Assembly (NCBI GenBank): GCA_903872345.1
Contig: CAIQKM010000096.1
Span: forward strand, 1 to 39,632
Length of the DNA stretch: 39,632 nucleotides
Origin: an uncultured Verrucomicrobia subdivision 3 bacterium
GTDB lineage: Bacteria; Verrucomicrobiota; Verrucomicrobiia; Limisphaerales; UBA11358
Direction: 5' to 3'
Position numbers and translations under genes: made by a program. Under the pieces are notes generated by a model. The model did no database searches and was not told the origin of the DNA. It saw nothing but the letters and a program-made list of their open reading frames with translations. Below are positions 32,397 to 39,632 of the stretch, piece after piece (position 1 is the stretch's first letter; every line of letters starts with the position of its first letter).

Positions 32397-32875
32397 AAAG
32401 CGTATCCCACATTGTCTGGGTGGAGACCGTGGTGGTCGTTTTCGCCGCCTTGCAGGCGCATAGTCTGCTCACGGCGTGGTTGGATTCCCCCTATGACCGG
32501 GCGGGTTCCGTGGCGTTTCTGCTGTGGCTGTCGCCGGCCGCGCACATGTTGTGGCGGTACCAAGGCCGGGGTCCGACCAACCGCCCCATGGTTTTGACGG
32601 CCTTGGGAATTTCCCTGGCCGGCGGCGTTTGCAATCTCAATGTGTTAAAATACGCGGCCTTGGCGCTGGCGATTGCCGGTCGCTGGCCCATGCGGGGGAT
32701 GAGAGAAATTGGCTGGCTGGCCTTGAGCCTGGCTTGGATGCCGGTTTTCGGAGTGGTGCTCGGGGCGCATGCAAACACGCCCGTGTGGGCGGCCAACACC
32801 GCCCGCATCACCCTTGGATTGGCCGCCGCGATCCTCGGATTGTACGAAGGCAAAAGAACCGATAACAAACCATGA
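32393..32875 (+). CDS. Small polytopic membrane protein of the exosortase operon
   Basis: The protein has 160 aa from the ATG at 32393, which overlaps the exosortase stop; the frame is open from 32312, but that part lies inside the exosortase gene. About five hydrophobic segments lie at 7-22, 38-54, 66-95, 106-126 and 133-151. I know no family for it. The stretch VWAANTARITLGL (131-143) resembles the exosortase's WSANTLRVIVLS, and a Cys lies at 80 before a hydrophobic helix, but no matching His follows. It could be a degenerate exosortase-like protein or simply an accessory subunit. It also overlaps the EpsI-like gene by ATGA. Confidence 0.7.
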   Translation: MKSVSHIVWVETVVVVFAALQAHSLLTAWLDSPYDRAGSVAFLLWLSPAAHMLWRYQGRGPTNRPMVLTALGISLAGGVCNLNVLKYAALALAIAGRWPMRGMREIGWLALSLAWMPVFGVVLGAHANTPVWAANTARITLGLAAAILGLYEGKRTDNKP

Positions 32876-33459
32876 ACGATCTAAAGCGCCGCTGGCTCTG
32901 GCTGGCCCTCTGTCTGGTAATGGCCATCAGTTTACTGTGGGAACTGGTGCCGCGTTCCGATGCCACCGACCGCCTTAATCGGCTGCCCGTTTCCGGCTTT
33001 CATTTGTTTTCCCGCGACATTCCTTTGAACCAGGTGGAGGCGGATATTTACCGGGGCGCCAACGTTCGCAAGCGCCTGTATCAGGTCGGTCACGAAAAAT
33101 TCATCCTCATTGCCATTGACGGCACCCACGACCGCCATGCCGTGCACGATCCCAAGTATTGCTTTGTCGGCGGCGGCTGGCAGGTGGGAACGGACCGCAC
33201 CCTGCCGATCCCGGGCGGCGAGGCGCGCCTGCTCGAATTGACCAAGCCGGGTGGAAACGTGGAAATCATGTACTGGATTTCCGACAACCACGTGCGGCAT
33301 GGGTCGGCGATGCGGGCCTGGTGGCAAAGCACCCTGCGCCGGCTGACCTTCGGCCTTTCCGGCGAGGAGCCGGTGATCTTCATTCTGCAGCCCCTGCCCG
33401 GCACGACGGTCAATTGGGAAAATGTCGGCCACGAATTTCCCGCCCTGTTTGAGATATAA
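32872..33459 (+). CDS. EpsI-like exosortase-associated protein
   Basis: The protein has 195 aa. One N-terminal membrane segment lies at about 8-25 (WLWLALCLVMAISLLWEL). The motif HDPKYCFVGGGW (92-103), near the start of the outer domain, is the hallmark of EpsI/DUF3485 proteins, which are found fused to or beside exosortases. The invariant Cys is C97. The role is thought to be accessory to sorting or to exopolysaccharide assembly. It is the last gene of the ATGA-linked exosortase operon. Confidence 0.85.
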   Translation: MNDLKRRWLWLALCLVMAISLLWELVPRSDATDRLNRLPVSGFHLFSRDIPLNQVEADIYRGANVRKRLYQVGHEKFILIAIDGTHDRHAVHDPKYCFVGGGWQVGTDRTLPIPGGEARLLELTKPGGNVEIMYWISDNHVRHGSAMRAWWQSTLRRLTFGLSGEEPVIFILQPLPGTTVNWENVGHEFPALFEI

Positions 33460-33486
33460 AAAAACCGCCGGCGAAAGCCGGCGGTT
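33458..33486 (-). terminator. Terminator of the epimerase gene (possibly bidirectional)
   Basis: Read on the minus strand, the perfect stem AACCGCCGGC / GCCGGCGGTT with loop tttc is followed by a run of T. It starts 29 nt after the epimerase stop and 3 nt after the EpsI-like stop on the other strand, so it may end both convergent transcripts. Confidence 0.85.
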
Positions 33487-33515
33487 GGCGGTTTGAAATC
33501 CACTTGGGCTGATTA

Positions 33516-34562
33516 TCAGCCAATGCCGACGCGTTCGCCGGCCTTGCGTTTCTTGTACTGTTCCTTGATCCACTTGTAGGTGGCGGCCAGCCCTTTGTCC
33601 AGGGTCGTGTCCGGTTCCCAGCCCAGCACCTGCTGAATGAAGGTGTTGTCCGAGTTGCGGCCCGCCACGCCCTTCGGCGCGTTCAGGTCGTACTTCCGGT
33701 TCATCTTGGTGCCGGCGATCTTTTCAATTTTGCTCAACAGTTCATTGATGGAAACCAGTTCGCTGGAGCCGAGGTTGATCGGCGTGGCGATCAACTCATC
33801 GCAATGCGTGATTTTATCAATCCCCTTCACGCAGTCGTCAATGTACATGAAGCTGCGGGTCTGGCTGCCGTCGCCCCAAATGGTGATGTCCTTGGCGCCG
33901 GTGTCCACGGCCGCGATCACTTTGCGGGACAGCGCGGCGGGAGCCTTTTCGCGGCCGCCATCCCACGTGCCGTGCGGTCCGTACACATTGTGGAAGCGGG
34001 CGATGAAGGTCTTCATCCCGCGTTCGTGCCAGTATTCCTCGCAGAACATTTCGGAGATCAGCTTCTCCCAGCCGTAGCCGCGTTCGGCCATGGCGGGATA
34101 GGCGTCGGATTCTTTCAACGCGCGGACTTTCGGGTCCTTTTGCAGCAGCGTGTTGTAGGCGCAGGCCGAGCTGGAGTAAAAATAACGGCGGGTGCCGGCG
34201 CGGTAGGCCGCCTCGATCATGTTCGTGTTGATGAGAATGCTGCGGAGGCATTCCACGCGGTTGCGCTCGATGAAGCCCATGCCGCCCATGTCGGCGGCGA
34301 GGTTGTAAACTTCCACGGCCCCTTCGCACACGCGCTTGCAGTTGTCTTCGAGGCTGACATCCAGACAGAGGTTCTGAACGCCGGGCACATGCAGGTACCA
34401 TTCATACAGGGGCTTTTTGTCCACGGCCCGGATATTGGTAAAACCTTTCTTGCTGAAATACAGGGCGAGGTTGCCGCCGATAAAACCGCCCGCACCGGTG
34501 ATGACAATCAAATCATTCTTCTGCAGCGGCGGGTCCTTCTCTACGACTCTTTTAGTTTCCAT
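33516..34562 (-). CDS. GDP-mannose 3,5-epimerase-like NAD-dependent epimerase
   Basis: This extended short-chain dehydrogenase has 348 aa. The NAD site is VITGAGGFIGGNLA (20-33). YNLAADMGGMGFIERN, SSSACAYN (with the Ser/Cys site), YGWEKLISEMFCEEY (catalytic Tyr and Lys) and FHNVYGPHGTWDGGREKAP closely follow plant GDP-mannose 3,5-epimerase. That enzyme converts GDP-mannose to GDP-L-galactose and GDP-L-gulose. A UDP-sugar epimerase is the alternative, but the GGMGFI and GTWxGGREKAP motifs favour GME. It may supply an unusual sugar for the surface polysaccharide genes nearby. It is a single gene with a strong terminator. Confidence 0.82.
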   Translation of the reverse strand: METKRVVEKDPPLQKNDLIVITGAGGFIGGNLALYFSKKGFTNIRAVDKKPLYEWYLHVPGVQNLCLDVSLEDNCKRVCEGAVEVYNLAADMGGMGFIERNRVECLRSILINTNMIEAAYRAGTRRYFYSSSACAYNTLLQKDPKVRALKESDAYPAMAERGYGWEKLISEMFCEEYWHERGMKTFIARFHNVYGPHGTWDGGREKAPAALSRKVIAAVDTGAKDITIWGDGSQTRSFMYIDDCVKGIDKITHCDELIATPINLGSSELVSINELLSKIEKIAGTKMNRKYDLNAPKGVAGRNSDNTFIQQVLGWEPDTTLDKGLAATYKWIKEQYKKRKAGERVGIG

Positions 34563-34658
34563 GTTAGGTTGATCAATTGGGTGTTATGATTCCGGCCGGG
34601 CCGGATGGTTACTGGCAAAAAGTATATGGCGGCGGCCAAATTAAAAAGACAAAAACAG

Positions 34659-35024
34659 TCAGGGCTTTTCGGAGCGGCAAACGGCCAGGGCGGTCCAGCC
34701 GATGACAAACCCCACGCCGCCAACGGGCGTGACGGCGCCCAGCCAGCGTTCCCCGGTCAAGGCCAGGATGTAAAGCGAGCCGGAGAAAATTGAAATTCCC
34801 GCCAGAAAACTCCACCACGCGACGGCGGGGAAGGGTTTGCGGCCGGCGAGGACAAACAGCATGACCGCATGGATGAACTGGTAAAACACGGCTTTTTCCC
34901 AGAGGGTGGCCGTGGCGTTGCGCGCCAGCAGGTCTTTCAAGCCGTGCGCGCCAAAGGCGCCGAGCAGGACGGCGAGCAGCCCGGCGATGGCCGCGATGCG
35001 CGTGGCGGTGGCGGGCTTGATCAT
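34659..35024 (-). CDS. DUF423 (YgdD) family membrane protein
   Basis: The protein has 121 aa and four hydrophobic segments. The family signature LLGAFGAHGLKDLL (20-33) is clear, followed by WEKAVFYQFIHAVML (42-56) and GSLYILALTG, then a GGVGFVIGW helix. It is a conserved inner-membrane protein of unknown function. The start ATG at 35024 gives the usual length. It is divergent from the deacetylase gene. Confidence 0.9.
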   Translation of the reverse strand: MIKPATATRIAAIAGLLAVLLGAFGAHGLKDLLARNATATLWEKAVFYQFIHAVMLFVLAGRKPFPAVAWWSFLAGISIFSGSLYILALTGERWLGAVTPVGGVGFVIGWTALAVCRSEKP

Positions 35025-35156
35025 TTTGGAAGCAGGCGGTGGCGGTTGGTCGGCATATCAACTGCGCCAAGACTAGGACAGTTGCCCCGGTTGGCCCAGC
35101 ATATTTCCGCAACTTTTGTTTTGCGTTGGCGGTGTTTCTCCCGCGAAATTATAAGG

Positions 35157-36023
35157 GTGAAGATCATAACCGATGAACGCTGCACCGGCTACGGCCAGCG
35201 CGGCCATCCGGAACGTCCCGAGCGCGTGTCTCGCACCCTCAGCCGGCTCCGGGAACAAACCGAATTGCCCATCCTGTGGACGGAACCCTCCGGACCGGCG
35301 GCCGAAGAAATTATTCTGCGGGCCCATACTCCCGGGGTGCTGGCGCGACTGGAAATTGCGGAGGACATTGACGAGGACACGCCGTGGTACGAAAACATCG
35401 GCACATATGCTCGCGCCTCGGCGGGGGCCTCGCTGGACGCCTTGCAGGCGGCCCGGCAGGGGGAAACCGTTTTCAGCCTAATGCGGCCGCCGGGGCATCA
35501 CGCCCTGCGCGAGCGGTCCATGGGTTTTTGTTTCCTGAACAACGTGGCCATCGCCGCCTTGGAGGCCACCGCCACGGGCTCCAAGCGGGTGGCCGTCTTT
35601 GACTTCGACGTGCATCACGGCAACGGCACGGAAAACATTCTGCTCAACCAGCGTGGCATCGAATTTTTTTCCGTGCAGCAATTCCCCGGCTACCCTTTCA
35701 CCGGCGGGGAGAACGCCGGCCATAATTGCTTCAACTATCCCGTCCTGCCGGGCGCCCCGCGCGAAACCTATCGCGCCACCCTGACGCGCGCGCTGGACGA
35801 CTTGCGGAGCTTCCGCCCCGATTTGGTGGCGGTTTCCGCCGGGTTCGATGCTTATGTGCGCGATCCGGTGGTTTCCGGCGTGCTGCAGGTGGAAGACTTT
35901 TACTGGCTCGGCCAGAACTTGCGGGCGCTGGGAGTGCCCATGTTCAGCCTGCTGGAAGGCGGCTACAGCCGGGATCTGCCCGAGCTGATTCTGGCCTACT
36001 TGAAAGGGATTGAAGGCAAGTAA
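35157..36023 (+). CDS. Histone deacetylase family (acetoin utilization/AcuC-like) hydrolase
   Basis: The protein has 288 aa if it starts at the GTG at 35157 (MKIITDERC); there is no ATG near the family start. Zinc-dependent deacetylase landmarks are HPERPERVSRTLSRL (18-32), RPPGHHALRERSMGFCFLNN (110-129), FDFDVHHGNGTENI (148-161) with ligands D151 and H153, SAGFDAY (227-233) with D231, and the catalytic LEGGY (266-270). Bacterial members act on acetylpolyamines, acetoin-pathway enzymes or acetyl-lysines; this one cannot be narrowed further. It ends 20 nt before the convergent histidine kinase gene. Confidence 0.88.
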   Translation: MKIITDERCTGYGQRGHPERPERVSRTLSRLREQTELPILWTEPSGPAAEEIILRAHTPGVLARLEIAEDIDEDTPWYENIGTYARASAGASLDALQAARQGETVFSLMRPPGHHALRERSMGFCFLNNVAIAALEATATGSKRVAVFDFDVHHGNGTENILLNQRGIEFFSVQQFPGYPFTGGENAGHNCFNYPVLPGAPRETYRATLTRALDDLRSFRPDLVAVSAGFDAYVRDPVVSGVLQVEDFYWLGQNLRALGVPMFSLLEGGYSRDLPELILAYLKGIEGK

Positions 36024-36043
36024 ATCCGCCGGCGGCCAATGCA

Positions 36044-38113
36044 TCAGCTCCGGGGACATAGCGCCCGATGCACCACTTCGCCCAAGGCACGGGCCGAAAC
36101 CGGTTTGATGAGCAAATCCTGGAAACCCAGCGCGCGCACCTTTTCGACTGTCATGGTTTTGCTGTAACCGGTCATAAGGATGATGGGCAGGTGCGGCTCC
36201 AGGGCCAGCAACCGACCGCCCAAAGTGATGCCATCCATGCCGGGCATGGTCATGTCCGTGATGACCAGGGCGAAGGCGCCAGGCTCCGCCTGGACGGCTT
36301 CCAGCGCCGCCTGCGCGCTAGTCACGGCGGTCGGGGCGTAGCCGAACCGTTCCAGAATATTCTGGCCGAGACGGACGAGCGAGGTTTCGTCATCCACGAA
36401 CAAAATCCGTTCACCCTGGCCGCGCGGGATGACGGGCGGCGCGGGCGGGTGAACCACCGTGCCGGTTTCATTCGCGGGAAAAAAGAGATGAAAAACCGTG
36501 CCTTCGCCGGGCTGGCTATAGACGCTGATGTCACCCTCATGACCTTTCATGATGCCATGGACCACGGCCAGACCCAGACCGGTGCCTTCCCCCGCCGCCT
36601 TGGTGGTGAAGAACGGATCAAAGATGCGTTCCAGCGTGGCGCGATCCATCCCGCACCCGGTATCGCTAAGGGACAGCCGCACATATTTTCCCGGTTTCAG
36701 GCCGGGATGCATTTTGAGAAAGTCTTCATCCCCGGCCTCGACGTGCAATTCCACCTTGAGGGTTCCCGCCTCATCGCCCATGGCCTGCCAGGCATTGGTG
36801 GCCAGATTCATGATCACTTGGTGAATCTCGGTGACATTGGCCAGGATGGCCGGGACCGGCGGCAGGCGGGTTTGAATGCCGATGGTGGCGGGCAGGCTGG
36901 CCCGCAAAAACTGCAACGCCTCCGGCACCACTTCATTGAGGGACACCGCCTCGAGCACCGGCTTTTTCTGGCGGCTGAAGGTCAGGATCTGATTGACCAG
37001 GTCCGTGGCGCGCTGGGCGGCCTTGGTGATCTCCTTCAGATGCTCCTGGATTTTCGCCGGCTGGCCGGCGTCGGTCGCGGCCAGATAGGCGTTGCCGAAG
37101 ATGATCGACAGAATGTTGTTGAAGTCATGGGCGATGCCGGCGGCGAGCTGGCCGATTGATTCCATCTTTTGGGACTGCCGCAATTTCAGTTCCAATTTCA
37201 GCCGGTCGGTGATGTCGCGCGCAATTTTGGAAACTCCAATGGGCTGGCCGCTCGCATCCTTGATCGGCGAGGCGGTGACGGAAACATCAATCAACCGGCC
37301 GTCCTTGGTCTGGCGCAGGGTCTCGAAATGCTCCACGCATTCGCCCCGCCGGATTTTGCCGAGGATCAGATTTTCCTCGTCGCGCCGGTCGGCGGGAATG
37401 AGTTTCAAGATGGAGGCGCCAACCATTTCCGCCGCCGTGTAGCCAAAAATCCGTTCCGCGCCCTTGTTCCAACTGGTGATGATCGAATTCAGATCCTTGC
37501 CGATGATGGCGTCGTCCGAGGACTCGACTATGGCCGCCAGCCGGATGGAAGCGGACTCCGCCAGTTTGTGCGCCGTGATGTCCAGCATGGCGAGGCGAAA
37601 CTCCCGGCCATCCAGGGAGCGCGTGGCTTCGAGGCGCACATTGACCGTTGGCGTGGCCAGGTTCAACAGCAGCAGTTCGCAAGCCTGCCGGGTGCCGGTG
37701 GCATTGACCCGTTCAAGAAATATGCTGAATTCGCTCCGGTCCTGCTCGACCAGCAAGCGGCTGAACGGGGTGCCCAGCAACCGCTCCCGTTCGGTGCCGG
37801 CCAGCCGGGCGGCGGTGAGATTGGCGAGCTGAATGGTGCCGTCGGGAGCCAGGTTGAAGAAGCCGATGGGCGCAAAGTCATACAGATCCTGGTACCGTTC
37901 CAATCCGGACTGGATTTCCGCGTAGGCGGCACAAAGCTCCTCGTATTGCAAATCAAACATGATCCGTTGAACGGCCAGTTCATGTGCCAGCGCGGGATTC
38001 TGACCATCGGCCGGCAAACTGCGAAGAGCGGGACGAAGAGCGGGATTGTTCAGCAGCCGGGTCTCGGCCAGGAGGCGCAGTGCGGTATAATCAGACGGGA
38101 CGGGGGGATTCAT
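36044..38113 (-). CDS. Soluble hybrid histidine kinase (PAS-PAS-HisKA-HATPase-REC)
   Basis: The protein has 689 aa and no membrane segment. The order is an N-terminal helical region (1-75), PAS 1 (about 76-185), PAS 2 (about 190-305, [20 protein letters not shown]), HisKA with the phospho-acceptor His329 in [10 protein letters not shown] (326-335), HATPase (N box near 435-444 [17 protein letters not shown] 484-490, [11 protein letters not shown] 508-518), and a receiver domain (about 568-689) with Asp620 and Lys670. The pattern is that of cytoplasmic sensor kinases with an attached receiver. No partner regulator or membrane sensor is adjacent. The signal is unknown. Confidence 0.92.
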   Translation of the reverse strand: MNPPVPSDYTALRLLAETRLLNNPALRPALRSLPADGQNPALAHELAVQRIMFDLQYEELCAAYAEIQSGLERYQDLYDFAPIGFFNLAPDGTIQLANLTAARLAGTERERLLGTPFSRLLVEQDRSEFSIFLERVNATGTRQACELLLLNLATPTVNVRLEATRSLDGREFRLAMLDITAHKLAESASIRLAAIVESSDDAIIGKDLNSIITSWNKGAERIFGYTAAEMVGASILKLIPADRRDEENLILGKIRRGECVEHFETLRQTKDGRLIDVSVTASPIKDASGQPIGVSKIARDITDRLKLELKLRQSQKMESIGQLAAGIAHDFNNILSIIFGNAYLAATDAGQPAKIQEHLKEITKAAQRATDLVNQILTFSRQKKPVLEAVSLNEVVPEALQFLRASLPATIGIQTRLPPVPAILANVTEIHQVIMNLATNAWQAMGDEAGTLKVELHVEAGDEDFLKMHPGLKPGKYVRLSLSDTGCGMDRATLERIFDPFFTTKAAGEGTGLGLAVVHGIMKGHEGDISVYSQPGEGTVFHLFFPANETGTVVHPPAPPVIPRGQGERILFVDDETSLVRLGQNILERFGYAPTAVTSAQAALEAVQAEPGAFALVITDMTMPGMDGITLGGRLLALEPHLPIILMTGYSKTMTVEKVRALGFQDLLIKPVSARALGEVVHRALCPRS

Positions 38114-38471
38114 TTATGACCTGCCCTTCAGTGCAGCCGGCGGCATGAGCGAACAGCCGATTTTAATAGTTACACGAGTGCTCATAAGTATTCTTTTATC
38201 ATAAATGCATAGTGTCGAAACATTAATAAACTGTTTTATGCAATGTAACAGTAAAACTACTTTACGGCGAAAAGCGAATGTATTTTGGTTAAGACGGTAT
38301 GGGAATTTCCCTGCTCATCGTGCCCGGGCAAAGGGTTCTGACCTGAACGGATGGCGCCGCCGGTACAATACTTGCGCGCTTGGCGGTGGCCCTCGGAACA
38401 TGGTATGAACCTGGATTGACGCGGATTCGGATTGCGTTTTCCGGGCCGTCCGGTCATCACTGTCGGCACGC
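38114..38471. other. Divergent promoter region, partly AT-rich
   Basis: About 360 bp lie between the histidine kinase and the Nif3 gene. A strikingly AT-rich block at about 38160-38300 stands out from the GC-rich flanks and probably holds the kinase promoter. I could not fix -35/-10 boxes with confidence. No gene is seen: the open frames are under 71 codons and lack protein-like composition. Confidence 0.4.
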
Positions 38472-39233
38472 ATGAACCAAGCCTCTCTCTCGGAAATCAC
38501 CGGTTATTGCGACCGGGTGTTGCGCACGTCGGAAATCACGGACTGGGATGGCGCCGTGAATGGCCTGCAAATGGCCAACGGCGGCCGGGTCACCCGCATT
38601 GCCGCGATGGTGGATGCCAGCCTCGTCACGGTGAAAATGGCCATCGCCGCCCGGGCCGACCTGCTGGTGGTACACCATGGCTTGTTCTGGTCCAAAACTC
38701 ATCCCTGGACCGGCAAACGCCATGAACTGCTGCGGCTGCTGATCGAAAATAATCTGGCCGTATACAGTTCCCACCTGCCGCTGGATTTGCATCCGAAGCT
38801 GGGCAACAACGCCCTTTTGGCCAAGGAACTGGGAATCAAAGAATTGACGCCCTTCTTTTTCAGCCACGGCCAAAACATCGGCGTGAAGACCCGTCAGAAG
38901 ATGGCGCGTGCCGACTTGGTTGAAAAACTGGCGCAGGCCCTGGGCGCAAAACCGCTGCTTGTTCCCGGTGGTGGAGAGGTTTGCCAGAATATCGGCATTG
39001 TGACCGGCGGCGCGGGCGCGGAAGTGAAACAGGCGGCGGCGGAAGGGGTGGATACCTTCATCACCGGCGAAGGTCCGCACTGGTCCTATGCGCTGGCGGA
39101 AGAACTCGGGGTGAACCTGATCTACGGCGGTCATTACGCGACGGAGACATTCGGCGTCAAAGCGCTGGCGGCGGAGCTTTCCCGGAAGTTCAAAGTGCCG
39201 TGGGAATTTTTGGATCACCCCACGGGATTGTAA
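38472..39233 (+). CDS. Nif3-like dinuclear metal centre protein
   Basis: The protein has 253 aa, the length of the short (bacterial YbgI-type) Nif3 proteins. The family landmarks are DWDGAVNGLQ (24-33), LLVVHHGLFWSKTHP (64-78) with the metal-binding HH, SSHLPLDLHPKLGNNALLAK (98-117), FITGEGPHWSYALAE (about 197-211) and YGGHYATETFGVKAL (about 220-234). The hexameric ring holds two metals per subunit; the reaction is not settled. The ATG at 38472 is the only start before the homology. It is monocistronic. Confidence 0.9.
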   Translation: MNQASLSEITGYCDRVLRTSEITDWDGAVNGLQMANGGRVTRIAAMVDASLVTVKMAIAARADLLVVHHGLFWSKTHPWTGKRHELLRLLIENNLAVYSSHLPLDLHPKLGNNALLAKELGIKELTPFFFSHGQNIGVKTRQKMARADLVEKLAQALGAKPLLVPGGGEVCQNIGIVTGGAGAEVKQAAAEGVDTFITGEGPHWSYALAEELGVNLIYGGHYATETFGVKALAAELSRKFKVPWEFLDHPTGL

Positions 39234-39514
39234 AATTGTACTCCCGGCCATTGGCCTGGCTCCTGACATTGGGCGATAGCTTGACCGCTTTTTTACCCCT
39301 TTTCAGCAAGGCGAACGGAGTCATCCGTTTGCCTTTTGCATTCCCCGCATACTCCACGCTCTTTCATGAATGCCATAACGCTTACTATTAGTTGCATGGA
39401 ACGGTATTGACAGCCTGCGTAAACCTGTTAAAAAGGAATAACATATAAATTTAGGCGGGACTTTATTTCATCTCCAGACACATATACAAGGGATCACTAC
39501 TGTCCGGTTAAGAT
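39234..39514. other. Intergenic region between the Nif3 gene and a possible IS end
   Basis: No gene is recognised here. The part after about 39380 is AT-rich. A terminal-repeat-like sequence, ACTGTCCGGTTAAG, begins at 39499; the matching other end would lie outside the window. Confidence 0.35.
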
Positions 39515-39632
39515 TTAGCTGAGAATGATTTCAGGTCGGTAAAACCTGTATATTTTCACTGTTCGGTCATTTTTCGATTTCAATTCTGCGACGATTCCTT
39601 GAGGGTGGCACCCCGCATTCCCGCAGTTTGCC
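39515..39632 (-). CDS. Partial open frame at the right edge, possibly a transposase C-terminus
   Basis: On the minus strand a frame is open from the window edge to a TAA at 39515-39517. It encodes 38-39 residues ending DRTVKIYRFYRPEIILS, a basic, aromatic-rich tail. The stop is followed within 16 nt by CTTAACCGGACAGT, which looks like an IS terminal repeat. I cannot name the family from this fragment, and chance openness is possible. Confidence 0.35.
   Translation of the reverse strand, partial: ANCGNAGCHPQGIVAELKSKNDRTVKIYRFYRPEIILS

Overview
The window looks like a chromosomal segment of a member of the Verrucomicrobiota, probably a Pedosphaera/Limisphaera-like lineage. This is inferred from gene content and style only: PEP-CTERM proteins with an exosortase, an Mpl-type murein peptide ligase, a coiled-coil protein ending in a pseudopilin-like domain, many genes without a Shine-Dalgarno sequence, and GC-rich DNA with palindromic intergenic repeats. 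No rRNA is present. One tRNA, tRNA-Glu(CTC), is encoded.

Layout. 1-9.3 kb is mostly housekeeping on the minus strand: mpl, RNase III (rnc), a zinc-ribbon protein, YraN, one ordinary PEP-CTERM protein, YqgE, transketolase and a coiled-coil membrane protein, with a NifU-type scaffold gene opposite mpl. 9.6-12 kb holds an orphan TrpB2-type enzyme and an outer-membrane protein. 12.6-20.4 kb holds tRNA-Glu, an HNH protein, a nested inverted repeat of 176 bp, a dienelactone hydrolase, rsmD, an MscS channel, a stand-alone LpxB-N-domain protein, two small anchored proteins, PPK2, a glycosyltransferase-like gene and a methyltransferase. 20.5-23.2 kb is a 910-residue membrane protein. 23.3-24.3 kb is an AT-richer islet with a Panacea (DUF4065) antitoxin-like gene and a two-TM partner. 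gatB and a secreted Thr-rich protein follow.

27.1-33.5 kb is the most distinctive part. It encodes two paralogous secreted proteins with almost identical PEP-CTERM tails, followed by a TPR protein, an exosortase, a small membrane protein and an EpsI-like protein. The last four genes are joined by ATGA overlaps. Each of the two substrate genes is preceded by a good sigma-54 (-24/-12) promoter, with GG and GC exactly 10 nt apart. About 115 bp further upstream each has a related dyad built on TTGC-N4-GCAATGC, where an enhancer-binding activator would be expected. This suggests a self-contained, sigma-54-controlled surface-protein sorting unit. The first substrate also carries glutamine/asparagine-rich repeats with short stretches that closely resemble the flagellin N-terminal signature.

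33.5-39.6 kb holds a GDP-mannose 3,5-epimerase-like gene, a DUF423 protein, a histone-deacetylase family enzyme, a soluble PAS-PAS hybrid histidine kinase and a Nif3-family protein. The right edge probably cuts into an insertion sequence.
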